From the NCBI RefSeq assembly GCF_027498035.1, contig NZ_CP114978.1, positions 248,001-312,000 on the forward strand: a stretch of DNA of 64,000 nucleotides, in the 5' to 3' direction. Both the position numbers and the translations under genes were made by a program. How positions within the stretch are numbered: position 1 is the first letter of the stretch; each line of letters opens with the position of its first letter. The DNA comes from Pseudoxanthomonas sp. (GTDB taxonomy: Bacteria; Pseudomonadota; Gammaproteobacteria; Xanthomonadales; Xanthomonadaceae). This document shows, piece after piece, positions 26,535-36,177 of the stretch. Under the pieces are notes generated by a model. The model worked only from the letters and a program-made list of their open reading frames with translations. It had not been told where the DNA came from and made no database searches.

Positions 26535-27092
26535 ATGGGACCGATCAAGCGCCACGATGAAACGCTGTCCGCGTATCGATTCCGTTACGCGCGCTATTGC
26601 CTCAAATGGGCTGGCGGGTTGTTGCTGCTGCCGGTCACGCTGGTGGCGTTCGCGCCACTGGCCGGGGAGTTGCCGGCGTTCGCCTGGTTCTTCATCGGCT
26701 TCGTCATGTTGTTTGGCGTGGGCGGGGCCCTGCTTGCCGCGTTTGGCTTTGCCATCGGCGGCTGGGCAGGCAGCGTGTCGAACCGCTTTCCGGCCGTGGA
26801 TGGCGTTTCACGTTGGATCGGGGCGTTGCTGGGATGCCTGCTGATCGCTGCACTGGCTGCCTTTTCCTGGCATGCGTTGATCCAGGCCGTACAGACACAC
26901 CAGATCTGGACATTGCAGCGGCACGACAGCCATCTGGTCCAGTTTGCGCAGTCGCCGGTGGCCTTCAGTACGAGTATCGCCTTCCACTGTGTCATTGCCT
27001 TGGGTATCCCGGGCTGGTTGCTGCGCGAACTCCTGACGGGGCGCCTTGCCAGGCGCATCGATGCACGCGCGTCGAAACGTTCCATTGACTGA
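26535..27092 (+). CDS. Hypothetical membrane protein
   Basis: 185 residues from ATG 26535, with a good GGGAAAGGA site. Four predicted membrane helices (about 20-42, 48-75, 94-118, 145-165) and a basic C-terminus ending ARRIDARASKRSID. No family recognised. It stands alone between the peptidase and a small secreted protein. Confidence 0.65.
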   Translation: MGPIKRHDETLSAYRFRYARYCLKWAGGLLLLPVTLVAFAPLAGELPAFAWFFIGFVMLFGVGGALLAAFGFAIGGWAGSVSNRFPAVDGVSRWIGALLGCLLIAALAAFSWHALIQAVQTHQIWTLQRHDSHLVQFAQSPVAFSTSIAFHCVIALGIPGWLLRELLTGRLARRIDARASKRSID

Positions 27093-27176
27093 TCGCCGCG
27101 CCCGGTGGTGGCGCGTTGTCATGCCTGCGGACGGTTGCGGATAATGCGCGCCCGTTTTTTGTTTCAAGGATTTCGC

Positions 27177-27521
27177 ATGAAGCGCCTGACCGTGCTGACC
27201 CTGTCGTTGTTGCTGGCATGTGCCGCAACCAATGTCGCGCACGCAACCGACGAAGACGCGCTGCCCGCGGCATGGACCACGCTCGGGATCAAGGTCGGAA
27301 TGCCGTACGCCAAGGCGAAGGCGCTGCTGCTCGGTGCCGGGTGGAAAGCTGCAGCGCCGGACCACGAAGGTGCGCCGGCGATTGCCGGAAACCCCGAAGT
27401 GGACTGCGGCGAAGGCTGGCAGGCGGTCTGCTCGGCCGGCTACGACAAGGACCGCGAACAGTACGCGATCGTGCTCACGCCCACCGACGACGGCAAGCTG
27501 CTGGTGCAGGGGACGTATTGA
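27177..27521 (+). CDS. Small secreted protein
   Basis: 114 residues from ATG 27177, preceded by AAGGA. Sec signal peptide MKRLTVLTLSLLLACAATNVAHA, mature part of about 91 residues with two cysteines (CGEGWQAVCS) that could form a disulfide. The motif GIKVGMPYAKAKALLLGAGW resembles SmpA/BLIP-type tandem repeats seen in small periplasmic proteins. Function unknown. Confidence 0.7.
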   Translation: MKRLTVLTLSLLLACAATNVAHATDEDALPAAWTTLGIKVGMPYAKAKALLLGAGWKAAAPDHEGAPAIAGNPEVDCGEGWQAVCSAGYDKDREQYAIVLTPTDDGKLLVQGTY

Positions 27522-27653
27522 TCCGGGTCGGTGGTTGCAGCGGCGCGCGCCGGCGACATTCGGTTCGCACGGTCGCGGCGTAGTTCCCTGGTCATCCGTT
27601 GACGGCGCGCCGCTGGCAACCCAGCGTGTCGCGCCGCCGTGCGATGGCCGCGC

Positions 27654-28071
27654 TTACTGGAAGCGCCAGCTCACTCCTGCGTACACCCCGAAGCCTTCGC
27701 CCGGGGTCGAACGCGCTACGTCCTGTCCGGCATCGTCGTAGCCCGGCGTGACCGTCGCCGCGTAATGGCGATTGGTCAGGTTGCGTGCCTCGATCCAGGT
27801 CTGCCAGCGACCGCCCGGGGCGTCGTAGCCGACACGGCTGCCGAAGATCAGGTGGCTGTCGGCCCAGAAGCTGTTGGCGTAATCCACGGCCATCTTCGAG
27901 GCGTACTCGGTGTTCAAGGCCGCGTAAAAGCCGGTCGGATGGTCGTAGCGCAACTCGGCCTGGTAATAGTGACGTGGCAGGCCGGGCAGCATGTTGTCGC
28001 CGAACTGCGCATCGTGGCGATAGTGGAAATCGCTGAAGGTATAGGCCTGGCGCAGTGACAGCATGCCGGTG
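27654..28071 (-). pseudogene. 3' fragment of a TonB-dependent receptor
   Basis: Encodes only the last ~136 residues of an outer-membrane receptor (LSLRQAYTFSDFHYRH to a C-terminal Phe-type end, VSWRFQ). It aligns without gaps to the end of the intact receptor at 34033-36177 (constant offset 6379). 27862-28062 is identical to 34241-34441, while the rest differs at many positions. It is joined at TGCCGGTG (28064-28071) to the middle of an MFS gene on the opposite strand. No start, signal or plug domain. Confidence 0.9.
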
Positions 28072-29262
28072 ACATCCTCGGCCGGCGTCGCATGTACCAG
28101 ATCGGTCTGGCGGTCTTCACCGTGGCCTCGCTGGCGGTGGCCATCGCGCAGGGCGCGGCGTGGATGGTGCTGGCGCGCGGCGCGCAGGGCCTGGGCGCGG
28201 CAATCCTGGCGCCCACCTCGCTGTCGCTGCTGACCATTCATTTTCCCGAAGGCCCCCAACGTCGTCGCGCGACCTCGCTCTACGGCGCCGTAGCCGGGAT
28301 CGGCGCGAGCGTCGGCCTGGTGCTGGGGGGACTGTTGGCTGATCAGTGGCCTTGGCGGGTGGGCTTTTTCATCAACCTGCCGGTCGGCGTGCTGCTGGCG
28401 CTGGCTGCGCAGCGCTTCATCGGGGAGTCGCCGCGTCGCGCGGGCCAGTTCGACCTGCTGGGTGCGTTGCTGTCCACGGCCGGGTTCGGCGCGCTGATCT
28501 GGGGGATCGTCGAAGCCAGCGAGCTCGGCTGGCATGACACGCCCGCGCTGGCGTCGATCGGCGGCGGGCTGGTGGTGATCGTGCTGTTCGTCCTGCACGA
28601 AGCGCACGCCGTACAGCCGATCATGCCGCTGCGGCTGTTCGCCCATCGCGAGCGGCTGGGCGCGTGCGTGGCGCGCTTCCTGTTCCTGGGCGCGATGGTG
28701 ACGTTCTTCTTTTTCTCCACGCAGTTCATGCAGCAGGTGCTGAGGTATTCGGCAATGCTGGCGGGGCTGGGCTTCCTGCCGATGACGCTGGTGAACTTCG
28801 TGGTCGCGCTGCAGGGACCGCGCCTGCTCAAGGGCCTGCATCCGGGCGCGCAGATGGTGCTGGGCCTTGGCCTGGCGCTGGCCGGCCTGGGCCTGCTGAG
28901 CCGGGCCGGCCCAGCGCGTCGTATGCGCTGGCGATTGCGCTGCCGATGGTGCTGATTGGGGCAGGCAGGGGCTGTGCTTCGGTCCGCTGACCGCGTCGGG
29001 GATGGCGGGCACGCGCCCGGAAGACGCCGGTGCCGCCTCGGGCGTGGTCAACGTCTCGCATCAGCTCGGTGCTTCGACCGGCCTTGGGGTGATGAGCGCG
29101 GTGGCGACCGCGGCCGAAGCCGGCCACGTCGATGCGATCGCCATCGCGCACGGCGCATCGGCCGCGCTGCAGGGCGCGACCGGCCTGATGCTGCTGGCCT
29201 TGCTGGTGGCGGTGCTGCTGATCCTGCCGGTGCGCGGCGTGGCGGTCGCTGCGCGGTCCTGA
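28066..29262 (+). pseudogene. MFS drug transporter (DHA2/EmrB-QacA type), broken
   Basis: Begins within the conserved TM2-3 loop (GDILGRRRMYQIGLAVF), so the first two helices are missing. The frame runs to about 28915, shifts to a second frame (SYALAIALPMVLIGAG) and shifts again near 28965 into the frame ending at 29262 (GLCFGPLTASGMAGTRPEDAGAASGVVNVSHQLG). Each shift equals loss of one base. With 5' deletion plus two frameshifts the gene must be non-functional. An ATG at 28092 could still be read but would give a truncated protein. Confidence 0.9.
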
Positions 29263-29283
29263 GCGCTGCTGGGTTGTCTCGAG

Positions 29284-29301
29284 GCCTGCTTCAAAGCAGG
29301 C
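29284..29301. terminator. Hairpin after the MFS remnant
   Basis: GCCTGCTT-CA-AAGCAGGC perfect stem, no T tract; possible terminator remnant. Confidence 0.4.
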
Positions 29302-29412
29302 GCAGTGAGGTCGATTCTCCATGAGGGTGATTCACCGCCGGCGCCGGCCCGGCGGATGGAACAGGACATCGGCGGATAACGGGGCGATGCCGCGCCGCTG
29401 GTGCGGTTGAAA

Positions 29413-29456
29413 TTGCCACTCGGAGTACGTGTCGTTAGAATTGAGAGTAATTCTCA
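29413..29456 (+). promoter_or_regulatory. Fur-controlled promoter of fecI
   Basis: TTGCCA (29413-29418), 17-base spacer, TAGAAT (29436-29441), immediately followed by the Fur-box-like palindrome TGAGAGTAATTCTCA (29442-29456; 7-1-7, arms matching 6 of 7). Fur bound here would cover the transcription start. Confidence 0.75.
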
Positions 29457-29499
29457 TTTAAATCGCTGCCGGTCTGCCGGTGCCGGTGGAGTAGCGACG

Positions 29500-30009
29500 A
29501 TGGCCGCGCAGTCGGCTCAACAGCAGCAAGTGCACGCGCTCTACAGCGATCATCACCATTGGCTGAAAATCTGGTTCCGACGAAGATTGGGAAGCTCGCA
29601 TCAGGCCGCTGACCTGGTCCACGACACCTTCGTGCGGATCATCGTCTCGCGCGATGCGCTGGCGGACATGCGCGAGCCGCGGGCCTATCTGACCACCACG
29701 GCCACGCGGCTGTTGCTGGATCGCGCCCGGCGCCAGGCGATCGAACAGTCTTATCTCAGGGAACTGGCCGCGCTGGTGGAGACGCTGCCGGGTGCACCTT
29801 CGCCGGAAGAGACCCTGGCGGCGCTGCAGGCACTTGAGCAGATTGGCGCGGCCTTGCAACGGGTGCCGGTCAAGCCGCGCACGGCGTTCCTGCTGCATTA
29901 TCTGGAGGGGCAGCCACACACGGTCATTGCTGCGCGGCTGGGGGTCTCGACCCGGATGGTGCATAAATACCTGGTGCAGTCGCTGTTGCACTGCAAGCTC
30001 TCCGGCTGA
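29500..30009 (+). CDS. fecI: FecI-like ECF sigma factor
   Basis: 169 residues from ATG 29500 with GGAG upstream. Region 2 (LYSDHHHWLKIWFRRRLGSSHQAADLVHDTFVRII) and region 4 (TVIAARLGVSTRMVHKYLVQSLLHC) match iron-starvation sigma factors. Next to fecR and an STN-type receptor gene, forming a cell-surface signalling cassette. Its own promoter carries a Fur box, so it should be made under iron limitation and then activate the receptor gene. Confidence 0.92.
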   Translation: MAAQSAQQQQVHALYSDHHHWLKIWFRRRLGSSHQAADLVHDTFVRIIVSRDALADMREPRAYLTTTATRLLLDRARRQAIEQSYLRELAALVETLPGAPSPEETLAALQALEQIGAALQRVPVKPRTAFLLHYLEGQPHTVIAARLGVSTRMVHKYLVQSLLHCKLSG

Positions 30010-30017
30010 GTCCGCGC

Positions 30018-31049
30018 GTGTCCAGCCATGACAAAGCCGATCAGGTTGACCCGATCCTTGCCGAAGCGGCGGACTGGGTCGTCCGGTTGAGTGCTGACGA
30101 CGAGGATGACCAGCTTCGACACGCCGCCTTCGAAGCGTGGAAGAAAGCTGATCCGCGTCATGCCGCAGCAGCGGTCCGTTTCGAGGCGTTCGTCAGCCAG
30201 GTGCGCAGCGTTGGCCACCAGGAGTCACATGGTGCGCGACCTGCCTTTGCCGCGCTTGACGCAGCGTTCGATGTGGATCGCAGGCGTGCCTCACGGATTC
30301 GCAGGATCGGTGCCGCGCTGATCGTGCTGGTATTTTTGGCATTGCCGGCGTGGCAGCTGTTGCATCGCTATCCTCCGGCATCGCTGATGGCAGACCTGCG
30401 TACCGGGGTGGGGCAGTGGCAGGATCAGCGCCTGCCTGACGGTAGCCGGATGACCTTGACCAGCAACACGGCCATCGATCTCGAGTTTGAGAACGGCAAG
30501 CGCGTGGTGACACTGCTGCAGGGCGCGGTCATGGTGGAAGTCGCAAAAGACCCTGCGCATCCCTTCGTGGTGCAAACCCGGCATGGCACGATCCGTGCGT
30601 TGGGTACGCGCTTCGCCGTTGCCTACGACAAAAATGCAACGCAAGTGAGCATGCTGGAGTCCAAGGTGTGGGTCCAGACCGCTACTGCGCGTGCCGCACA
30701 TGGCGACCAGGGCCAGGTGGTATCCGCCGACCAGCAGCTGTGCTTCGACGCCGACCATTTGGGTCCGCTGCGTGCGCTGGACGGGCGCGGGCTTGCGGAC
30801 GCGTGGCGCTTTCACCAGCTGGTAGTGGAGGACCGGCCGCTGACCGAGGTGCTGGATGTACTGGACCGCTATCGCCCCGGTCACATCAGTTATGACCGCG
30901 ACACGTTGGCAGGGTTGCGGGTGAATGCAGTGCTGCCGCTGGACGATACTGATCGGGCGCTGCAGCTGCTGGCCAGCAATTTCCCGCAGCTCAGGGTGCG
31001 CACGCTCACCCCTTATCTGGTCTGGGTGGACGCACCTGCCTCGCACTGA
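30018..31049 (+). CDS. fecR: FecR-like anti-sigma/signal transducer
   Basis: 343 residues from GTG 30018, nine bases after fecI. Cytoplasmic N-terminus with the FecR_N pattern (ADWVVRLSADDEDDQLRHAAFEAWKKADPRHAAA), one membrane helix (about residues 96-116), then the periplasmic FecR domain (RTGVGQWQDQRLPDGSRMTLTSNTAIDLEF; HGTIRALGTRFAVAYD). It passes the signal from the loaded receptor to FecI. Confidence 0.93.
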   Translation: MSSHDKADQVDPILAEAADWVVRLSADDEDDQLRHAAFEAWKKADPRHAAAAVRFEAFVSQVRSVGHQESHGARPAFAALDAAFDVDRRRASRIRRIGAALIVLVFLALPAWQLLHRYPPASLMADLRTGVGQWQDQRLPDGSRMTLTSNTAIDLEFENGKRVVTLLQGAVMVEVAKDPAHPFVVQTRHGTIRALGTRFAVAYDKNATQVSMLESKVWVQTATARAAHGDQGQVVSADQQLCFDADHLGPLRALDGRGLADAWRFHQLVVEDRPLTEVLDVLDRYRPGHISYDRDTLAGLRVNAVLPLDDTDRALQLLASNFPQLRVRTLTPYLVWVDAPASH

Positions 31050-31169
31050 GCTCGCCGGTGTCGGTGCATACGCGGCAGCCCCGCGCCGATGCCCAGAAAA
31101 AAGACAGGTTCCGATCTGGCTCACTTGTGCGTCATGACAGGTGACACCACTGAATCGGACGTTCCGAAC

Positions 31170-33641
31170 ATGAGCTTGAAGCAGTTTTCCTTGATCGCCG
31201 CTGCGCCGTCCCATTGCCGTCGCGCGCTGGCGCGGGCCATCCAACTGGCCCTGGTTGTGGGTTTCTCGGGCGCGGCCGTCGTGCCGTTGCATGCGCAGCA
31301 GGCCACCGGCTATGCCATCGATGCAGGCCCTCTGGCGGCGGCATTGAATCGCTTTGCACAGCAATCCGGGGTGTCCATCGCCGCTGATGCCAGCAAGCTG
31401 CAGGGGCTTTCGACGGAAGGCTTGGTCGGGGATTACGGCATTGACGAAGGGTTTGCTCGGTTGCTGCAAGGCACTGGCTACGCTGCCCGTACCACCGCTG
31501 CCGGCTATGTGCTGGTGGACGCACCGCCGGTGAAGGAGGCCACGCACCGCGAGCCGCAGGCACTCCCGGCGATCAATGTCACCGCCACGCGCGAGAAAGA
31601 GGCGACCACCGAGGGCAGCGCCTCGTACACCACGCCTGCCACGGGCGCGCCTACGCGCATGGCGCTGTCACTGCGGCAGACACCGCAATCAATCAGTGTC
31701 ATCGGGCGCCAGCAGATCGAAGACCAGCATCTGATCACCCTGACCGAGGTGTTGCGGCAGACCCCGGGCATCGTGGCCGACACCCTGGATGAGCGCGTTT
31801 CCTTTTCGTCGCGTGGTTTTGACCTCAGCACCATGGTGGATGGGGTGCCAACACTCTCGTTCAACACGGTCGCCGGGGCGTCGAACATGGTCAGCACCTC
31901 GATCTACGACCGGGTCGAGGTGATCCGCGGGCCCGCCGGCCTGCTCAACGGGGTCGGCTCGCCCGGAGGCGCGATCAACCTGGTGCGCAAGCGCCCAACC
32001 AGTGATTTCAGCGGTCACCTCTCCGTCGGGGCTGGGTCGTGGAATCGCTACAGCATCGAGGCCGATATCGGCGGTGCGATCAACGCGGCTGGTACCCTGC
32101 GGGCGCGCCTGGTCGCCTCGCACTCTGACGGCGACAGCTTCATCAAGGCAAAGCAGCGTCGCGAAGACGTGTTCTATGGAATCGTCGAGGCCGATATCGC
32201 CGACAACACGATGCTGTCGGCGGGCTTTGAGTACCAGCGTACCGATATCGACGGGGCCAACTTCGGCCAGAGTCCGCTGTTCTATGCCGATGGCAGCCGG
32301 ACGCACCTGTCGCGTTCCTACAACTCAAGTGCGGCATGGAGCACGTGGAACATGACCACCCGGCGCACCTTCGTCAATCTTGAACACCGGTTCTACAACG
32401 GCTGGAAGGTCAAGGCCGACGCGTCCTACAGCGACAACGAGCGCGAGCGCTACAGTGCTGATCTGTGGCTTTATCCGGCCAGCATCAATGCCAGCAGTCC
32501 GTTGGGCGTGGTCCAGGTGGCCAACAATCCGGCAGAGAGTGGCAACACGGCATTCGACGTGTATGCATCAGGTCCATACCAGCTGTTCGGCCGCGAGCAC
32601 CTGGCCACGGTCGGCTTCAACATCAACCACTATGATTTCCGCTACGGCAACGATAGCGCCGTGGCCAACGCCTTCGATCGACAGGCGGTCAACATCCATG
32701 CGCTCGACACCATCACGCGCCCGGACTTCACTTACCCGTTGAATCGCTTTGGCGGCCAGACCGAGGAACAGGCTGCCTATGCCGCCACCCGCATGAGTCT
32801 GTCCACGCCGCTGTCGTTGCTGGTGGGCGCGCGTCTGACCTGGTACAGCAACGACACCTGGCGCCGGCTCTGGACCAACGGCACCAACGGCAGCCGGGTG
32901 ACGACCGCCACCACCCGCGAGAATGCGGTGTTCACGCCATATGTGGGTCTGGTCTACGACATCAGCCACGATTATTCGCTCTACGCCAGTTACACCAGCA
33001 TCTTCCAGCCCAATACGGTGCAGAACAGCAATGGCGAGATCCTTGATCCGCAACGCGGCAACAACGCCGAGTTCGGGATCAAGGGGGAGCACTGGGGCGG
33101 GCGCCTGAACACCAGTGCGGCGATCTTCAAGACCCAGCAAGACAACGTGCCGATTGCCGATGGCCTGAGCCAGGACGGAACGGTGGCCTACCGCGCAGTT
33201 AAGGGAGCCAATACCAAGGGTTTCGAGTTGACGGCCAGCGGGGAAGTGTTCAAAGGCATGCAGCTGATGGCCGGTTACAGCTACAACGCCAAACGTGACC
33301 GCACCGACACCCTGCTCAACCCTAACTACCCGACCCGGATGCTGCGTGTCGCCGGAAGTTACCAACTGCCGGGGAGCTGGAGCAGGCTCACCGTCGGCGG
33401 CAGCGTCAGCTATCAGAGCAGCATCTATTACGACGAATCCTATGGCCTGGGTCGCGCCTATCAAGGGGGGGTGACAATCCTGGGGCTGATGTCGAGGTAC
33501 ACCTTCAATCCGCACTGGAGTGCGATGCTCAACGTCGAGAATCTCGGTGACAAGCATTACTTCAGTGGACTGGGCGGCTACAACGGATACTCGTACGGCA
33601 ATCCAAGGAACACCTGGATGAAGCTGAATTACCAGTTCTGA
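31170..33641 (+). CDS. TonB-dependent siderophore receptor with STN signalling domain (FpvA/FhuE-like)
   Basis: 823 residues from ATG 31170 (an in-frame ATG at 31134 is an alternative). Signal peptide ending LHAQQ, STN domain (YAIDAGPLAAALNRFAQQSG to about residue 110), TonB box region after LPAINVTA, plug domain (SISVIGRQQIEDQ, RGFDLSTMVDGVP) and a 22-strand barrel ending in MKLNYQF with terminal Phe. The STN domain and the upstream fecIR place it in a transcription-signalling siderophore system, likely ferrichrome, coprogen or pyoverdine-like. The exact ligand cannot be told. Confidence 0.93.
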   Translation: MSLKQFSLIAAAPSHCRRALARAIQLALVVGFSGAAVVPLHAQQATGYAIDAGPLAAALNRFAQQSGVSIAADASKLQGLSTEGLVGDYGIDEGFARLLQGTGYAARTTAAGYVLVDAPPVKEATHREPQALPAINVTATREKEATTEGSASYTTPATGAPTRMALSLRQTPQSISVIGRQQIEDQHLITLTEVLRQTPGIVADTLDERVSFSSRGFDLSTMVDGVPTLSFNTVAGASNMVSTSIYDRVEVIRGPAGLLNGVGSPGGAINLVRKRPTSDFSGHLSVGAGSWNRYSIEADIGGAINAAGTLRARLVASHSDGDSFIKAKQRREDVFYGIVEADIADNTMLSAGFEYQRTDIDGANFGQSPLFYADGSRTHLSRSYNSSAAWSTWNMTTRRTFVNLEHRFYNGWKVKADASYSDNERERYSADLWLYPASINASSPLGVVQVANNPAESGNTAFDVYASGPYQLFGREHLATVGFNINHYDFRYGNDSAVANAFDRQAVNIHALDTITRPDFTYPLNRFGGQTEEQAAYAATRMSLSTPLSLLVGARLTWYSNDTWRRLWTNGTNGSRVTTATTRENAVFTPYVGLVYDISHDYSLYASYTSIFQPNTVQNSNGEILDPQRGNNAEFGIKGEHWGGRLNTSAAIFKTQQDNVPIADGLSQDGTVAYRAVKGANTKGFELTASGEVFKGMQLMAGYSYNAKRDRTDTLLNPNYPTRMLRVAGSYQLPGSWSRLTVGGSVSYQSSIYYDESYGLGRAYQGGVTILGLMSRYTFNPHWSAMLNVENLGDKHYFSGLGGYNGYSYGNPRNTWMKLNYQF

Positions 33642-34032
33642 GCCAGGCAAGACGTTGGTCTTCGGTGTTTGCGTCTGGTCTTTGGTGACGCGGCACTGAA
33701 GGCTAAATTGGTTGCTGGAGGGCGTTCTGTCCCGCAACCGTTTCGGGACGACATTGCAGCCGGCACCAGGCAACCGGTGCCGTCTGCGTGCAAGGCGCTC
33801 GGCATCGCCAATGGCGCTTGCACCGGTCACTTGATGAGTCCGCTCGCACGGGCGGAAATGTGCTGTCCGCTTGCGACCGGAGAAATGGCCGATGCGTGGG
33901 AAGGGGAGGGGGTTTTTCTCGTTCCCAAGTGGTCTTGGACCGAGCGTGGTCTTGGCCCATGGCGGGTATCGGGTTGTGGCGCGTTGTGCCGTGTTCGGCC
34001 GTCCATGGCCTTGCGGCTGGTTGATCCTCGTG
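33642..34032. other. Gene-free stretch between two convergent receptor genes
   Basis: 391 bases. Open frames on both strands have no recognisable homology or ribosome sites, and I see no strong terminator. Confidence 0.45.
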
Positions 34033-36177
34033 CTACCTGAAATGCAGGCTCAGCCCCGCGTAGACGCCGAAGCCTTCGCCCGGCGTCGAGCGGGCGGCAT
34101 CGGCGCCGTTGTCGTTGTAGCCGGGCGTCACCGTCGCGGCGTAGTGCTTGTCGGTGAGGTTGCGGGCTTCCACCCAGGTCTGCCAGCGGCCGCTGGGCGC
34201 ATCGAAGCCCACGCGCGTGCCGAAGATCAGGTGGCTGTCTGCCCAGAAGCTGTTGGCGTAATCCACGGCCATCTTCGAGGCGTACTCGGTGTTCAAGGCC
34301 GCGTAAAAGCCGGTCGGATGGTCGTAGCGCAACTCGGCCTGGTAATAGTGACGTGGCAGGCCGGGCAGCATGTTGTCGCCGAACTGCGCATCGTGGCGAT
34401 AGTGGAAATCGCTGAAGGTATAGGCCTGGCGCAGTGACAGCGTGCCGGTGTCGGCATGCCACAGGGTGCTGTCCAGTCCGGCCTCGATCCCGCTATGCAC
34501 GGTGGGGCTGGCGTTGGATTCGGCGATGTAGCTGCCGCTGGTCGAGGCGACTTCCACGCTGAGCAGCTCGTGGCGCACGTTGGCGTAATAACCGGTCAGT
34601 TCCCAGTGACCGATGGCGGCATCGCCGCGCGCGCCAAGTTCCAGCGTGCTCGCGGTCTGGTTGTCCAGGTGCACGGCGGCGCGCTGACGGCCGCTGGCGG
34701 CACCGTTTCCGGTGGCGAAATATTTGTTCGACCCCCAGATCATCGACCACGGATGCGGCGGCTCCACCGAGCGGCTGAGGTTGCCGAACAGCTGCGTCTG
34801 CGGGCTTAGCTGCCAGGTCAGGCCCAGGCGCGGCGCGTAGTCCCAGTGCTGCTCGGACTGGTTTTCGCCGGTGTAGGGTTTGGTGACGCGGACTTCGCTC
34901 CGGGTGTTGATCAGCGCCAGCCCGGTGACCAGGTGCAGGTCGGGTGTCAGGCTCAGGTCGTTGCCGGCGTGCAGCACGGCGTTGGTGCCGCGATGGATGA
35001 AGTCGCGCGTGGTGGTGCCGGCCGGATAGCCGTTGCTGGCAAAGCGCAGTGTCTCGTGCACGTCGGCGGACAGGTCATGGGTCACGCGCAGGCCGACGGT
35101 GGTCACGCTGTCGTGGCCGAACAGCGCATGCCGGTGGCGATAGTCCAGGGTGCCGTTGAGGTCGGCGTAGTCCAGCTGCTGCCGGTACAGGCTTTCGTTC
35201 AAGTCCATCGGGTACTTGTGGTAGACCAGCCCGGCCTGCAGCGATGAGTCCTCATCCAGCTGCAGCGTGGTGGTGTTGCCGATCCAGGTGCTGCCCGGCT
35301 GCGGGCGCTTGGCGTCCAGCGCCAGGTAGGTCGGATTGGCCGCGCGAGGATCGTTGCGGATCTGGTCGCGGGTCAGGCGGCCGGGGGTGTCGTGGTTGGT
35401 CTCGCGGTAGCGAAAGATGAAGCGCGTTTCCAGGTCCGGGCGGATGCGCCAGCCAACATTGGCGACCACGCCCTTGCCGTCGCCGGACGCGTGCTGCTGG
35501 TAACCGTCGTATTGCGTGTCGGTGTAGGCCAGGTAGTAGTCGACATCGCCCTGCACGCCGCCGTAGCCGATGCTGCGTTTCTGATAGCCATAGCTGCCGC
35601 CTTCGTAGCGCAGCTCCAGCCCCGGTGAATCGCGGCCGCTGCGGGTGACGTAGTTGATCGAGCCGCCAAGCGCGAGCGCGCCCAGGTCGAAGCCGTTCGC
35701 CCCGCGCAGCACTTCGACCCGGCTGGCCCAGAGCGGTTCCAGCAGTTCGTAGGGCGTGCCGCCCGGGCCGGTCAAGGGCAGTCCGTCCAGCGACACCGAA
35801 ATGCCGGATGCATGCGCGCCCGGCGCCCGGTTGATGCCCGAACCGCGGATCGACACCTTGACGCCTTCGTTGCCCGGCGACTGCGCGCTGATGCCGGGCT
35901 GGTAGGCCAGCGCGTCGGCGACGCCAGCGACGCGCCCCTGTCCTGCTGTGGTCAGGTCGATGACGTTGCCGGCGCCGGGGACCTGCTTCAGTGCCTTGCG
36001 TGCCGCGTCGGCATCATCGGTGGGGTCAGCGGCGACCTTGACGGCCTTCAGCGTCACCGCCTGGTCGGGCGCGTCGGCGCTGGCGTTGAAGGAAGCCAGG
36101 CTTGCCAGGATGGAAAGCGCCAGCAGCGACGGTCCAGCGGGCTTGGAGCGGGAAAGGCGAGGTGCGAAAGCAGTCAT
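34033..36177 (-). CDS. TonB-dependent outer-membrane receptor (YncD/PqqU-like)
   Basis: 714 residues. Signal peptide ending ASFNASA/DAP, plug domain with VKVSIRGSGINRAPGAHASGISVSLDGLPL and LWASRVEVLRGANGF, then a barrel ending in LSLHFR. No STN domain, so no FecIR-type signalling. The plug resembles FecA/YncD (PqqU) relatives rather than catecholate receptors; substrate unknown. Its 3' end is duplicated at 27654-28071. The start is near a DUF4198 gene on the other strand, a frequent companion of metal-related receptors. Confidence 0.9.
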   Translation of the reverse strand: MTAFAPRLSRSKPAGPSLLALSILASLASFNASADAPDQAVTLKAVKVAADPTDDADAARKALKQVPGAGNVIDLTTAGQGRVAGVADALAYQPGISAQSPGNEGVKVSIRGSGINRAPGAHASGISVSLDGLPLTGPGGTPYELLEPLWASRVEVLRGANGFDLGALALGGSINYVTRSGRDSPGLELRYEGGSYGYQKRSIGYGGVQGDVDYYLAYTDTQYDGYQQHASGDGKGVVANVGWRIRPDLETRFIFRYRETNHDTPGRLTRDQIRNDPRAANPTYLALDAKRPQPGSTWIGNTTTLQLDEDSSLQAGLVYHKYPMDLNESLYRQQLDYADLNGTLDYRHRHALFGHDSVTTVGLRVTHDLSADVHETLRFASNGYPAGTTTRDFIHRGTNAVLHAGNDLSLTPDLHLVTGLALINTRSEVRVTKPYTGENQSEQHWDYAPRLGLTWQLSPQTQLFGNLSRSVEPPHPWSMIWGSNKYFATGNGAASGRQRAAVHLDNQTASTLELGARGDAAIGHWELTGYYANVRHELLSVEVASTSGSYIAESNASPTVHSGIEAGLDSTLWHADTGTLSLRQAYTFSDFHYRHDAQFGDNMLPGLPRHYYQAELRYDHPTGFYAALNTEYASKMAVDYANSFWADSHLIFGTRVGFDAPSGRWQTWVEARNLTDKHYAATVTPGYNDNGADAARSTPGEGFGVYAGLSLHFR

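Noticed and set aside
28092..28955. MFS frame read as an intact transporter from ATG 28092
   Set aside because: Lacks the first two helices, and the C-terminal helices are in other frames; better called a pseudogene.
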